Shown: positions 25,397 through 33,306 of the stretch, in pieces
Layout of the letters: every line of letters starts with the position of its first letter
Position numbering within the stretch: the first letter of the stretch is position 1
Assembly: GCA_041389885.1 (NCBI GenBank)
Contig: JAWKRB010000015.1
Coordinates: forward strand, 62,001-126,000
Reading direction: 5' to 3'
Source of the DNA: JAWKRB01 sp041389885
GTDB lineage: Bacteria > Myxococcota_A > Polyangia > Polyangiales > Ga0077539
Length of the DNA: 64,000 nucleotides
Notes under the pieces: model-generated
Seen by the model: only the letters and a program-made list of their open reading frames with translations
What the model was told of the DNA's origin: nothing
The model's database searches: none
Translations under genes and position numbers: made by a program

Positions 25397-25668
25397 TGGG
25401 TGTCTCCGAGTTCGTCACGGTCTTGAATCCAGACCACGGCGGTGACGCTGTCGGGGCGCACGCCCGGGAGCTGCATCACCGTAAAGCTCTGCGCGCCAGG
25501 GATATCCACGCGGGTCACCTTGGCGCCCCCAGGGTGCTCGCCGCCCACGAGGGCCGCGGCGGGGGGGATCATCGAGGGCGCGCCGGGGCGCGAGGGCAGG
25601 GCGACGCGCACGGCGATGACCCCCGCGGCGGCGGCGGCGAGGGCGGGTACACCCAGCGCCGCGAGGGC
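25393..25668 (-). other. Out-of-frame C-terminal part of the anti-sigma factor
   Basis: This frame encodes RALAALGVPALAAAAAGVIA (a membrane helix), then VRVALPSRPGAPSMIPPAAA and HPGGAKVTRVDIPGAQSFTV, and ends GDTQ. The stop overlaps the start of the next gene by ATGA, as expected for the real end of the anti-sigma gene. It is joined to the N-terminal part by the segment APVEAEAARPLAPVVPLRPT in the third frame. The ATG at 25611 is internal to the domain. Confidence 0.65.
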
Positions 25669-25978
25669 GCGGCCTTGACCGTCGGGCGCAGCGGCACCAC
25701 CGGCGCGAGGGGGCGCGCCGCCTCGGCCTCGACCGGCGCGTCGCCTCGACCGGCGCCTCCCGCTCGAGGCGCGCCATGAGCAGGTCGGTGAAGTCGTCGG
25801 GGAGCGCGGGGGCGGCGTCGAGCCACTGCTGCGAGGCGCGCGCCACCACGCCGAGCCCTTCGACCTTCGCCGCGCAGACCTCGCAGCCTTCGACGTGCGT
25901 CGACACCTCGGCGCGCTGCGCCGCGTCGAGCTCGTCGTCGTGCCAGGACTGGAGGGTGAGATCGTCAGGGTGAATCAT
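25415..25978 (-). CDS. Anti-sigma factor with zinc-finger (frame broken twice)
   Basis: The N-terminal 75 residues are an anti-sigma zinc-finger domain: LQSWHDDELDAAQRAEVSTH then VEGCEVCAAKVEGL, giving the H-x3-C-x2-C (ZAS) motif. It would bind and inhibit the sigma factor encoded just upstream, whose stop its start overlaps (ATGA). After LLMARLEREAPVEA the frame becomes Arg-rich nonsense. The cause seems to be a 17-base tandem duplication (GCGCCGGTCGAGGC, spacer, same again) near 25733-25766 and, about 60 bases on, a missing G in 'aaggccgcg'. With both corrected, a membrane helix and an extracytoplasmic domain follow. Confidence 0.75.
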   Translation of the reverse strand: MIHPDDLTLQSWHDDELDAAQRAEVSTHVEGCEVCAAKVEGLGVVARASQQWLDAAPALPDDFTDLLMARLEREAPVEATRRSRPRRRAPSRRWCRCARRSRPRPRGAGCTRPRRRRRGGHRRARRPALAPRRALDDPPRRGPRGRRAPWGRQGDPRGYPWRAELYGDAAPGRAPRQRHRRGLDSRP

Positions 25979-26688
25979 GGCTTGACCTCGGGGTCGCGAT
26001 CGTCCTGCGGCGACGGCACCTCGTCGCCGAGGAGGTCATGGAGCAACCGCTGCATCTTGCGCCGCGCGTGAAACAGCCGCGACATGACCGTGCCCTTGGG
26101 CACCTGCATCGCCTCGGCGATCTCTTCGTAGGATAGCCCCTCGACCTCTCGGAGCACGATGATCGTGCGGTGATACGGCGGCAGCTGGTCGAGGCACTGC
26201 TGTACCGACTCGACGATGCGCCCGCGCTCGAGGGAGACCAGCGGGTCGCGGTCGCCCCGGAAGGGGAGCAGCTCGTGGGGCGCGCCGTCGAGCTCGGTGC
26301 GGTCGTCGAGCTCGAGGTGCTTTCTCGGGGACCGGCGGCGGATGAGGTCGATCGAGAGGTTGACCACGATGCGGTAGAGCCAGGTCGAGAAGCTCGCCTG
26401 CCCCTCGAAGTCGTCGAGGTGGCGGTAGACCCGCATGAACGCGTCTTGCGTGACCTCGCGGGCGTCGTCGACGTTGCGCACGACGCCGTAGGCCACCGCG
26501 TGGGCCTTGCGCTGGTGCCGGTCGACCAGCTCACGAAAGGCGCGGCTGTCGCCCTTCGCGGCTCGCTCGATGAGGCTCCGGTCAATCGCTCGGTCATGGG
26601 ACGCACTGGCCTTGGACGGCTTCTGCTCCGAAGGATTCACCTCGTCGGGCTCTTCTCCTTCGACCTTGTCCTGGACCGGGGTCGTCAT
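25975..26688 (-). CDS. ECF RNA polymerase sigma factor, RpoE-like
   Basis: The roughly 237-residue protein has a charged N-terminal extension (VEGEEPDEVNPSEQKPS). Region 2 follows: ERAAKGDSRAFRELVDRHQR, DDAREVTQDAFMRVYRHLDD and FSTWLYRIVVNLSIDLIRR. Region 4 is QCLDQLPPYHRTIIVLREVE, GLSYEEIAEAMQVPKGTV and MSRLFHARRKMQRLL. These are standard for group 4 sigma factors that direct RNA polymerase to stress promoters. The ATG was chosen because the frame upstream of it is not protein-like. It overlaps the anti-sigma factor gene, the expected partner that holds it inactive. Confidence 0.92.
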   Translation of the reverse strand: MTTPVQDKVEGEEPDEVNPSEQKPSKASASHDRAIDRSLIERAAKGDSRAFRELVDRHQRKAHAVAYGVVRNVDDAREVTQDAFMRVYRHLDDFEGQASFSTWLYRIVVNLSIDLIRRRSPRKHLELDDRTELDGAPHELLPFRGDRDPLVSLERGRIVESVQQCLDQLPPYHRTIIVLREVEGLSYEEIAEAMQVPKGTVMSRLFHARRKMQRLLHDLLGDEVPSPQDDRDPEVKP

Positions 26689-26777
26689 CACGCAGCGCCG
26701 CACCGTAGCGGACCCCGGCGCCGCGCGAAAGAACTCACCGCCCCCGCGGCAGGGTTCGTGACCTGAATGCATGGACA

Positions 26778-29141
26778 GTGGTAGGGCTGCCAGCCGGAGG
26801 CCACGACGTGTTCGATCCCAGCGCGCTCCCGCGAGAGCTCAACGCCCCGCAGCTTCAGGCCGCGACGCATGTTCACGGCCCGCTGCTGGTGTTCGCGGGC
26901 GCGGGCAGCGGCAAGACGCGGGTGATCACCTACCGCATCGCGAACCTGCTCACGGCGCACGGTGTCCCCGCGTACCGGGTGCTCGCGGTGACCTTCACGA
27001 ACAAGGCCGCGGGCGAGATGCGCCGACGTCTCGCCGCCCTCGTGGGCGAGCGCGCCGCGAAGGACCTCTGGGTCGCGACCTTTCACGCCACCGGCGCGAA
27101 GCTGCTGCGCATGTACGGCGACCGCGTGGGGCTCAAGCGCGACTTCGCCATCTACGACGACGGCGACCAGCGCGCGCTGATGTCGCGGATCTACGACGAC
27201 CTCCGCATCGACGACAAGGCGCTGCCCGTGCGGCAGACCCTCGGCGAGATCGACCGCGCCAAGCAGGAGGTGAAGGACCCGAGCGACCTGCTCGCCGCCG
27301 CGCAGGGCCAGGTCGCGCAGCAGATCGCGCGGGCCTGGGCCGAGTACGAGAAGCGAAAATCCGCGAACAACGCCGTCGATTTCGGCGACCTGATCTCGAT
27401 GGTGGCGCGGCTGGTCGAGCGCGACGACGAGGTGCGAACGGAGCTCCAGGAGCGGCTCCACTACCTCATGGTCGACGAGTTTCAAGACACGAACAACGCG
27501 CAGTACCGCATCCTTCGCGCCCTCGAGGGGGAGCGCAAGAACCTCTGCGTGGTGGGCGACGACGACCAGGCGATCTACGCCTGGCGCGGCGCCGACGTGC
27601 GCAACATCCGGTATTTCAAGCGCGACCACCCCGAGGCGCGGGTGGTGAAGCTCGAGCAGAACTACCGGAGCACCGGGCGGATCCTGCGCGCGGCGAACGC
27701 GGTGATCTCGAAGGCCGTGGAGCGCGAGGGCAAGACCCTCTTCACGAACAACCCCGACGGCCCGCTGATCGAGCTGCTGCCCTGCGACGACGAGCGCGAA
27801 GAGGCGCGGGCCATCGCGCAGCGGGTGAAGGGCGCGCTGGAGCGGGGGACGCCCGCGCGGGAGGTCGCGGTGTTCTACCGGATCCACGCGCAGAGCCGCA
27901 CGCTGGAGGAGGCGATGCGGGTCGCGAACGTTCCGTACGTGATCGTCGGCGGCGTGCGCTTCTACGAGCGCGCCGAGGTGAAGGACCTCATCGCGTACCT
28001 GCGCCTCACCCTCAACCCCCACGACGACGTCTCGCTCATGCGGGTGGTGAACGTGCCGCCGCGCAAGATCGGCAAGACCACCCTCGACCGGATGCTCGCC
28101 CACGCCTACGCGCGGCAGTGCTCGATGTGGAAGCTCATCGCCACGGGGGACCTGCCCTCCGAGGTCGGCCCCGCGGCGAGAAAGGCCCTGGCGGGCTTCT
28201 ACCAGCTCATCTCCATCCTCCGGGCCGAGGGCGCGAACGAGGACGCCCTCCCGGCGGAGACCGCGCGCAACGTCTACGAGCGCACGGGCTACCGCGCGAT
28301 GCTCGAGGCGAAGGACGACCCCGAGAACGAGTCGCGCCGCGAGAACGTCATGGAGCTCATCGGCTCGATGCAGGACTACGAAGAGGAGGTCGACGAGCCC
28401 ACCGTGAGCGAGTGGCTCGAGCGCGTGTCCCTCTCGGAGATCGAAGCGCAGGGCGACGGCGAGGTCGAGCGCGTCTCGCTGATGACCGTGCACTCCGCGA
28501 AGGGGCTCGAGTTTCAGTCGGTGTACATCGCCGCGCTCGAAGACGGGATGTTCCCCTACAAGGGCATCGAGCTCGGGAGCGACCCCGATGAGCTCGAGGA
28601 GGAGCGACGGCTCGCCTACGTCGCCATCACCCGCGCGCGGCAGTCTCTGTGCCTGAGCTACTGCCGCTTTCGGCAGATCTTCGGGCAGACCAAGATCCTC
28701 CAGCCCTCGCGCTTTCTCTTCGAGATCCCCGCCGAGGTGCTCTCGAAGCCCCTGCGGCGCTTTGGGATCGGTGACAGCTCGGGCTTCGAGCGCCGCGCGA
28801 CGTCTCCGGGCTTCGGCGCGCGCGCGCCCATCCCCGCGGTGTCTCCGAGGAGCATCGCGCAGCGGGCGCAGGCCATCGTGCACCGCGACCTGACGCTCCG
28901 CGAGGCCGCCGAGGACGAGTCGCCCTCCCTGCCCGAGCACCCGCCGGGGGAGCTGGTCTTCGTGCCCGACGACGCGCCCCAGGCGCACAGCTTTCGCCGC
29001 GGGATGCGGGTGAAGCACCCGAAGTTCGGCCCTGGGACGGTGCGCGGCGTGCACCCCGGCCCGGAGCTCAAGCTGGAGGTGTACTTCCCCGGCGTCGGCG
29101 CGGCGAAGGTGCTCCTCGCGCAGTACGTCAAGCCGCTGTAG
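26778..29141 (+). CDS. UvrD/PcrA/Rep-family ATP-dependent DNA helicase
   Basis: This superfamily 1A helicase of about 787 residues shows the Q-motif (LNAPQLQAATHVHGPLLVFA), Walker A GAGSGKTR, motif Ia AVTFTNKAAGEMRRRL, motif II VDEFQDTN, motif III VGDDDQAIYAWRGA, motif IV KLEQNYRSTGRI, motif V LMTVHSAKGLEFQSVYI and motif VI RRLAYVAITRARQ. After a linker it ends with a UvrD C-terminal Tudor-like domain (FRRGMRVKHPKFGPGTV), which in PcrA/UvrD contacts RNA polymerase. It unwinds DNA 3'-5' in repair and replication. A GTG at 26808 (VFDPSALPREL) is a plausible alternative start. It is divergent from the sigma factor gene. Confidence 0.95.
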   Translation: MVGLPAGGHDVFDPSALPRELNAPQLQAATHVHGPLLVFAGAGSGKTRVITYRIANLLTAHGVPAYRVLAVTFTNKAAGEMRRRLAALVGERAAKDLWVATFHATGAKLLRMYGDRVGLKRDFAIYDDGDQRALMSRIYDDLRIDDKALPVRQTLGEIDRAKQEVKDPSDLLAAAQGQVAQQIARAWAEYEKRKSANNAVDFGDLISMVARLVERDDEVRTELQERLHYLMVDEFQDTNNAQYRILRALEGERKNLCVVGDDDQAIYAWRGADVRNIRYFKRDHPEARVVKLEQNYRSTGRILRAANAVISKAVEREGKTLFTNNPDGPLIELLPCDDEREEARAIAQRVKGALERGTPAREVAVFYRIHAQSRTLEEAMRVANVPYVIVGGVRFYERAEVKDLIAYLRLTLNPHDDVSLMRVVNVPPRKIGKTTLDRMLAHAYARQCSMWKLIATGDLPSEVGPAARKALAGFYQLISILRAEGANEDALPAETARNVYERTGYRAMLEAKDDPENESRRENVMELIGSMQDYEEEVDEPTVSEWLERVSLSEIEAQGDGEVERVSLMTVHSAKGLEFQSVYIAALEDGMFPYKGIELGSDPDELEEERRLAYVAITRARQSLCLSYCRFRQIFGQTKILQPSRFLFEIPAEVLSKPLRRFGIGDSSGFERRATSPGFGARAPIPAVSPRSIAQRAQAIVHRDLTLREAAEDESPSLPEHPPGELVFVPDDAPQAHSFRRGMRVKHPKFGPGTVRGVHPGPELKLEVYFPGVGAAKVLLAQYVKPL

Positions 29142-29158
29142 CGCGGGCCTCGCGCCCC

Positions 29159-30190
29159 TCAGCGGCGCGCGCGGGTCGGTTCGCTCGCGTGGCCCACGGG
29201 GCTCGCCTCGGCCTGCGGCTCCGGCGCGAAGGCGTCGAAGCGCACGCGCTCGGCGCCCGCGTACCTCGCGCGGCGGGCCTCGTCGCAGCGCTGTCGCAGC
29301 AGAATCTCCAGCGGCGCAGCGCCTTCGATCGACGCGCTCAGTCGTATGGGCGTCGGCGAGACCTCGGTGTCGAGCACCAGGCCGTAGCCCTCGACGCGCA
29401 CGTCGCGGAGGGCGGCCCAGGGGATCCACGGTCCGCTCGTGGGCGCGGCGCGGTAGGCGGCGCTCGCCGCGCGCTCTCGCGGCGCGTCTTCGAGGTGGAG
29501 CACGCCCTGCGATGACACGGCCAGCCCGCCTCCCCGGTCGGCGCGGAGCCAGTTGCGCGCCGCGCGCATCGCGTTGAGCGCGCTGCCGAAGCTCAGCCCG
29601 AGCATGCCCACCGTCAGAAAGAGGTCGAAGACGTGCGCGAGCGCCGCGGCCAGGAGCAGAAAGAGCGCCCCCGCCGACACCGCCAGGTTGCGCAGCACCG
29701 CGCCGGTCGGAAAGCGCCGCGGGTCGCGAAACTCGAGGGTCTCCTCGCGCGCGAGGGCCGACGACCAGCGCCGCACCATCGGCGCCGAGATCGCAGGGAG
29801 CAGCGTGCGCGCGTCGAATTCGTTGACCTCGAAGCGCACGGGCCGGCCCTCGGCGCGCACCAGGGTGACGCGCACCGCCTCGGTGTCGCCGCGAAAGCCC
29901 GAGGCGTCGACGGGCTCGGCGAGCACCTGCTGGAGCTGCGCGTGGGGCACGCGCACGACGCGCCCGCGGTGGTCGAAGACCACGCCGTCGTCGTCGACCG
30001 ACACCTCGGCGAGGCGCCTCCGCGCGAGCACCGCGGCGATCACGAAGCCCAGGCCGCCGCCGACCGCCAGGCCCGAGATGGGCGACGCCAGCAGGAGCGA
30101 CGCGACGGGGGCCAGCAGCAGCCCCGCGGCGAGGCTCTGCGAGACCAGCAGGTCGGTGCTCAGGATCGTTCGCACGGGGCGGTGTCGCAC
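29159..30190 (-). CDS. Membrane protein with PH-like domains, unknown function
   Basis: The 343-residue protein contains two pairs of hydrophobic helices (about residues 15-55 and 165-205). Between and after them are beta-rich soluble segments (LAEVSVDDDGVVFDHRGRVV, VRVTLVRAEGRPVRFEVNEF, LAVSSQGVLHLEDAPRE, GPWIPWAALRDVRVEGYGLV) that look like bacterial PH domains. This helix-pair plus PH layout occurs in many uncharacterised bacterial membrane proteins. The C-terminal tail is charged. It is convergent with the helicase gene, 17 bases away. Confidence 0.7.
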   Translation of the reverse strand: MRHRPVRTILSTDLLVSQSLAAGLLLAPVASLLLASPISGLAVGGGLGFVIAAVLARRRLAEVSVDDDGVVFDHRGRVVRVPHAQLQQVLAEPVDASGFRGDTEAVRVTLVRAEGRPVRFEVNEFDARTLLPAISAPMVRRWSSALAREETLEFRDPRRFPTGAVLRNLAVSAGALFLLLAAALAHVFDLFLTVGMLGLSFGSALNAMRAARNWLRADRGGGLAVSSQGVLHLEDAPRERAASAAYRAAPTSGPWIPWAALRDVRVEGYGLVLDTEVSPTPIRLSASIEGAAPLEILLRQRCDEARRARYAGAERVRFDAFAPEPQAEASPVGHASEPTRARR

Positions 30191-30238
30191 CCGCGGATTC
30201 TCGGGGCATCGAGGCGGCCGGGCAACCGCCTCGATGTC

Positions 30239-32914
30239 TCAGCGGCGCAAGAAGATCGGATTGGTCGCGCCGAAGGCCCGGCGGCCGGGGAAGACCGCGT
30301 CGAGCTCCTCGCCGTCGACCACCACCACCACGTGCGAGCCGTTCATCGCCACGGGGACCATCACGTCGCCGCGGTAGCGGATCACGGGGTTCATCGGGTC
30401 GCGCTGCGCGTCGCCGAGGGCGATGGGGGCCATGGCGACGCCGTCGACGAAGACCCGGAGCTGGCGCACGCGCACCCAGCTGGGCGCCTGCGCGGTGATG
30501 CTCACGCGGGCGGTGTTGCCGACCCCGGTGAGCTCCTGGCCGGGGCCCGCGGTGGCCATGCCGTTCACGGCCTGGGCCTCGATGAACACGCCGCCCGAGA
30601 TGGTCGATCGGCCCTCGCGCACGGCGCGGGCGATGGCCTCGGGGGTGGTCATGCGCGGGTCGTCGGTGCCGAGGTACATGCACGTGCGGGGGTAGCCCAC
30701 GGGCTGCCCCTCGAGGATCTTGTGGCTGTCGCTCGACCCCACCGCGAAGACCCTGCGGCCGCGGTTCAAGAACGAGAACCAGTCGGCCACGGTGGCCGCC
30801 TCGTTCGCCGTGAAGTCGCTGTCGTTGAAGACCTCGACGGCGTTGAACTGCTCGTCCCACATCATCGGGCTCGTGGCCGTGCCGGTGGCGCGGTCGTACC
30901 CGGCGGCGTCGAAGTAGCCGAAGCTCGTGGGCGGCGAGCGGGGGTGGTTCACGATGAGCGTCGGGTTCTCGGGCCGCGCGCGGACCTCGGCGAAGACCGC
31001 GGGCGCGAGGCGGTTGGCCCACTCGAAGATCCCGCCGTTGGGGCGGTTGTTGTCGGCGGTGAGCGGGAGCACGCCGAAGTGTCCCCACTGAAAGGTCGTG
31101 AGCTCGAGCGACGACACGCCCCGCGCCCAGCGCTGCGCGCCGAGGGCGTCGATGACGGGCTGAAAGTCCGCGACGTACTCGTGCTCGCTGCGCACCAGCA
31201 CCTCGACGCCGTCGGCGATGCCCGCCGCGGCCTTGAAGCGCGCCGAGTCGTCGGAGTCGGGCGAGCGGTGCGTGTGGATGTGAAAGTCACCGCAGAGCAC
31301 GTTGGGCGTGGCGACCGAGTGCGCGAGGCTCACGGCGCGCTCGGTGGTCATGCCCGCGGTGACCGTCACGACCTCGTCGAAGCGCTCGTACTCGACGCCG
31401 TGCGAGATCACCACGCGGTACGAGCCCGGACGCACCCGCATCGACGCGACGCCGTCGACGGGGAACTCCGCGTGCGCGCGGCCGCCGCCGACGGGGTTCT
31501 CGCCGAGGGTCTCGTTCGGGTCCATCTGCGCCGCGCCCATGGGAAAGACCTGCACGCGCACGGGGAGGGGGGTGTTGGTCCCGGTCTCGGTGGTCACCAC
31601 GCGCAGGGTGCCCACGGGCTCGAAGCGCAGCGCCGCGGTGGTGCCCGTGGCGGCGACGTTGACCGTCGGGGTGAAGCCGTCGCCCTGGCGCCACGCGCGG
31701 AGCTGCACCGCGTCGCTCATGGGCACGTGCACCGTGAAGCGCCCCATGGCGTCGGTGGTCGCGCGGGTGAGGTAGGGCCCCGAGGGGGCGCCCTCGGCGT
31801 GCACGTGCACCCCCTCGACGGGCGCGCCGGCGCCGTCGAGCACGGTGCCGGTCACCGCGCGCAGGGCGGTGTTCTCGATGCGCGCGAGGGCGGTCACGAT
31901 GCCGTCGACGTCGCGTCCGCCGATGACCAGGCGGGCGATGGGACGGGTGGTCTCGGCGCAGCCGGGGAGGGTGAACGCGGGGGGCGAGAAGAGGTCGAAG
32001 CCCGAGATCGAGAGCAGCGCGCGGAGCTGGCCCTCGGGGAGCTGCCAGGCCCAGCTCGAGCCCTGGTCGTCGATCCACGCGACGGTCTGCGCGCTGGGCG
32101 CCGCGGTCGTGCCTCCGGTGGGGATGAAGCCGACGCCGGGAAAGAAGCGGCCCATGCGGTAGCCCTGAAAGAACGCGTTGAGCGCGAGGGTCACGCGGCG
32201 GTCTTCGGCGTCGGGGAGCTGGTACACCGCGGAGATGTCGACGTGGTCGGCGCCGGGGCGGAGGGTGTAGTCGATCGCGACGCGCACGCCGTCGTAGTCC
32301 GCGGGGGCGATGACCCGGCCGAACTGGTCGATGAAGGGCAGCGGGCGCAGCGGGCCGATGGCGCGGATCACCGCGGTGCCGTCGGTGCCGTCGCGCAGCA
32401 CCGTGACCGACTCGGTGGCCATCACCCAGCGCCCGAGGCCGAAGATCGGCTCGAAGAAGTCTCCCGCCTCCACCAGCCGCCCGTTCGACACCCGCGCGAC
32501 CCCCACGGGACCGCCCCCCCAGGGGTTGTATCCCCCCGACGGCCGCAGGGCCTCGACGATGAGCGCCACGCGCTCGTTCGCGAGCACGAAGTCTCCCTCC
32601 TTCCAGAGCGCGAGGCCCGTGCGGTCCGCCGGGAAATCCGCGCCGCGGAGCCGGCCCGCGCGCACCCCCCCCGCGGGGATCGTCAGCGGGTTCATCGCCC
32701 CGTCGGCGCTGCCCGTGGCGAGGGGCGTGAGCGGCGCGCAGCTCGCGTCGGCGACGTCGTCACTCGCGTCGGCGGGCTGGTCGTTCGAAGGCCCACGATC
32801 TCCCAGCGGCGCGTCGGTCGCCGCGTCGGCGCCGGTCATGGGTGGATCGGAGGTGCACCCCGCGATGCCAGCGAGGAGGGAGGTGACGACCAGCCCAGCG
32901 CGAAGGGAAGACAT
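30239..32914 (-). CDS. CehA/McbA-family metallohydrolase, lipoprotein (second copy)
   Basis: The 891-residue protein begins with a lipoprotein signal (SLRAGLVVTSLLAGIAGC) and an Asp/Ala-rich linker. A large beta-rich N-terminal half includes two carboxypeptidase-regulatory-like modules (ALRAVTGTVLDGAGAPVEGV and VRPGSYRVVISHGVEYERF). The metal site is CGDFHIHTHRSPDSDD, VRSEHEYV, LIVNHPRSP and GSSDSHKIL. The order of motifs is the same as in the protein at 21.4-23.9 kb, so the two are paralogues with different N-terminal sensing or binding regions. The substrate is unknown. Upstream, three phased TGTCAC repeats may control it. Confidence 0.85.
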   Translation of the reverse strand: MSSLRAGLVVTSLLAGIAGCTSDPPMTGADAATDAPLGDRGPSNDQPADASDDVADASCAPLTPLATGSADGAMNPLTIPAGGVRAGRLRGADFPADRTGLALWKEGDFVLANERVALIVEALRPSGGYNPWGGGPVGVARVSNGRLVEAGDFFEPIFGLGRWVMATESVTVLRDGTDGTAVIRAIGPLRPLPFIDQFGRVIAPADYDGVRVAIDYTLRPGADHVDISAVYQLPDAEDRRVTLALNAFFQGYRMGRFFPGVGFIPTGGTTAAPSAQTVAWIDDQGSSWAWQLPEGQLRALLSISGFDLFSPPAFTLPGCAETTRPIARLVIGGRDVDGIVTALARIENTALRAVTGTVLDGAGAPVEGVHVHAEGAPSGPYLTRATTDAMGRFTVHVPMSDAVQLRAWRQGDGFTPTVNVAATGTTAALRFEPVGTLRVVTTETGTNTPLPVRVQVFPMGAAQMDPNETLGENPVGGGRAHAEFPVDGVASMRVRPGSYRVVISHGVEYERFDEVVTVTAGMTTERAVSLAHSVATPNVLCGDFHIHTHRSPDSDDSARFKAAAGIADGVEVLVRSEHEYVADFQPVIDALGAQRWARGVSSLELTTFQWGHFGVLPLTADNNRPNGGIFEWANRLAPAVFAEVRARPENPTLIVNHPRSPPTSFGYFDAAGYDRATGTATSPMMWDEQFNAVEVFNDSDFTANEAATVADWFSFLNRGRRVFAVGSSDSHKILEGQPVGYPRTCMYLGTDDPRMTTPEAIARAVREGRSTISGGVFIEAQAVNGMATAGPGQELTGVGNTARVSITAQAPSWVRVRQLRVFVDGVAMAPIALGDAQRDPMNPVIRYRGDVMVPVAMNGSHVVVVVDGEELDAVFPGRRAFGATNPIFLRR

Positions 32915-32924
32915 GCGCGAACGA

Positions 32925-32963
32925 TGTCACAAATTCAGGGGGGTGTTGTCACCCAATTGTCAC
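32925..32963. promoter_or_regulatory. Three helically phased TGTCAC repeats upstream of metallohydrolase gene
   Basis: TGTCAC occurs at 32925, 32947 and 32958, that is with steps of 22 and 11 bases, two and one helical turns. They lie within 50 bases of the ATG of the minus-strand metallohydrolase gene (read there as GTGACA). Spacing of this kind suggests a regulator binding one face of the DNA. No regulator is identified. Confidence 0.35.
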
Positions 32964-33141
32964 AGGGGAGAGGGCGCCGGTCACCACGGGCTCGCCAGCC
33001 CACGAGACAAGACGGAGCGGGCGAACGATCCGTGATGGGTGGCGTTGTCGCTCACAGACCACGCACGATCGCAGGGTCTTCGGGGCGCGAGCCGACGCTC
33101 CCCTGCCGCACCGACCGAGTCGAGTCACCCTCCGCGCTGCG

Positions 33142-33246
33142 GGCAGACGTCAGGGGATCGTTCGCCATGCGCCCGCCGAGCGGCGCTTCGCTCCACGGAT
33201 CTCGGGGCTCCAAGAGGGCACTCGCCGAACGATCCCGACGTCAGCC
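33142..33246. repeat. Long imperfect inverted repeat downstream of the reverse transcriptase gene
   Basis: The arm GACGTC-AG-GGGATCGTTCG (from 33146) pairs with CGAACGATCCC-GACGTC (to 33242), with a 2-nt bulge, and extends outward by GGC/GCC. About 20 base pairs enclose a 57-nt loop that itself contains CGCCG-AG-CGGCG. A direct copy of GCGAACGATCC lies at 33021. The element begins 61 bases past the stop of the reverse transcriptase gene, inside the 392-base space 32915-33306, which holds no convincing gene. It could be a structured RNA partner of the reverse transcriptase, a terminator stem or a mobile-element end. Confidence 0.6.
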
Positions 33247-33306
33247 GCCCGCACGCCCGTCGGCCGCGCGGTGCGGCTGTCGCGGTCGCACCCAGATCGT
33301 CGCGAC

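Noticed and set aside
26688..31088. A 1,466-codon open frame on the minus strand opposite the helicase gene
   Set aside because: Composition is His/Arg/Leu-rich with no domains, and the helicase on the other strand is complete with all motifs. It is an antisense shadow.
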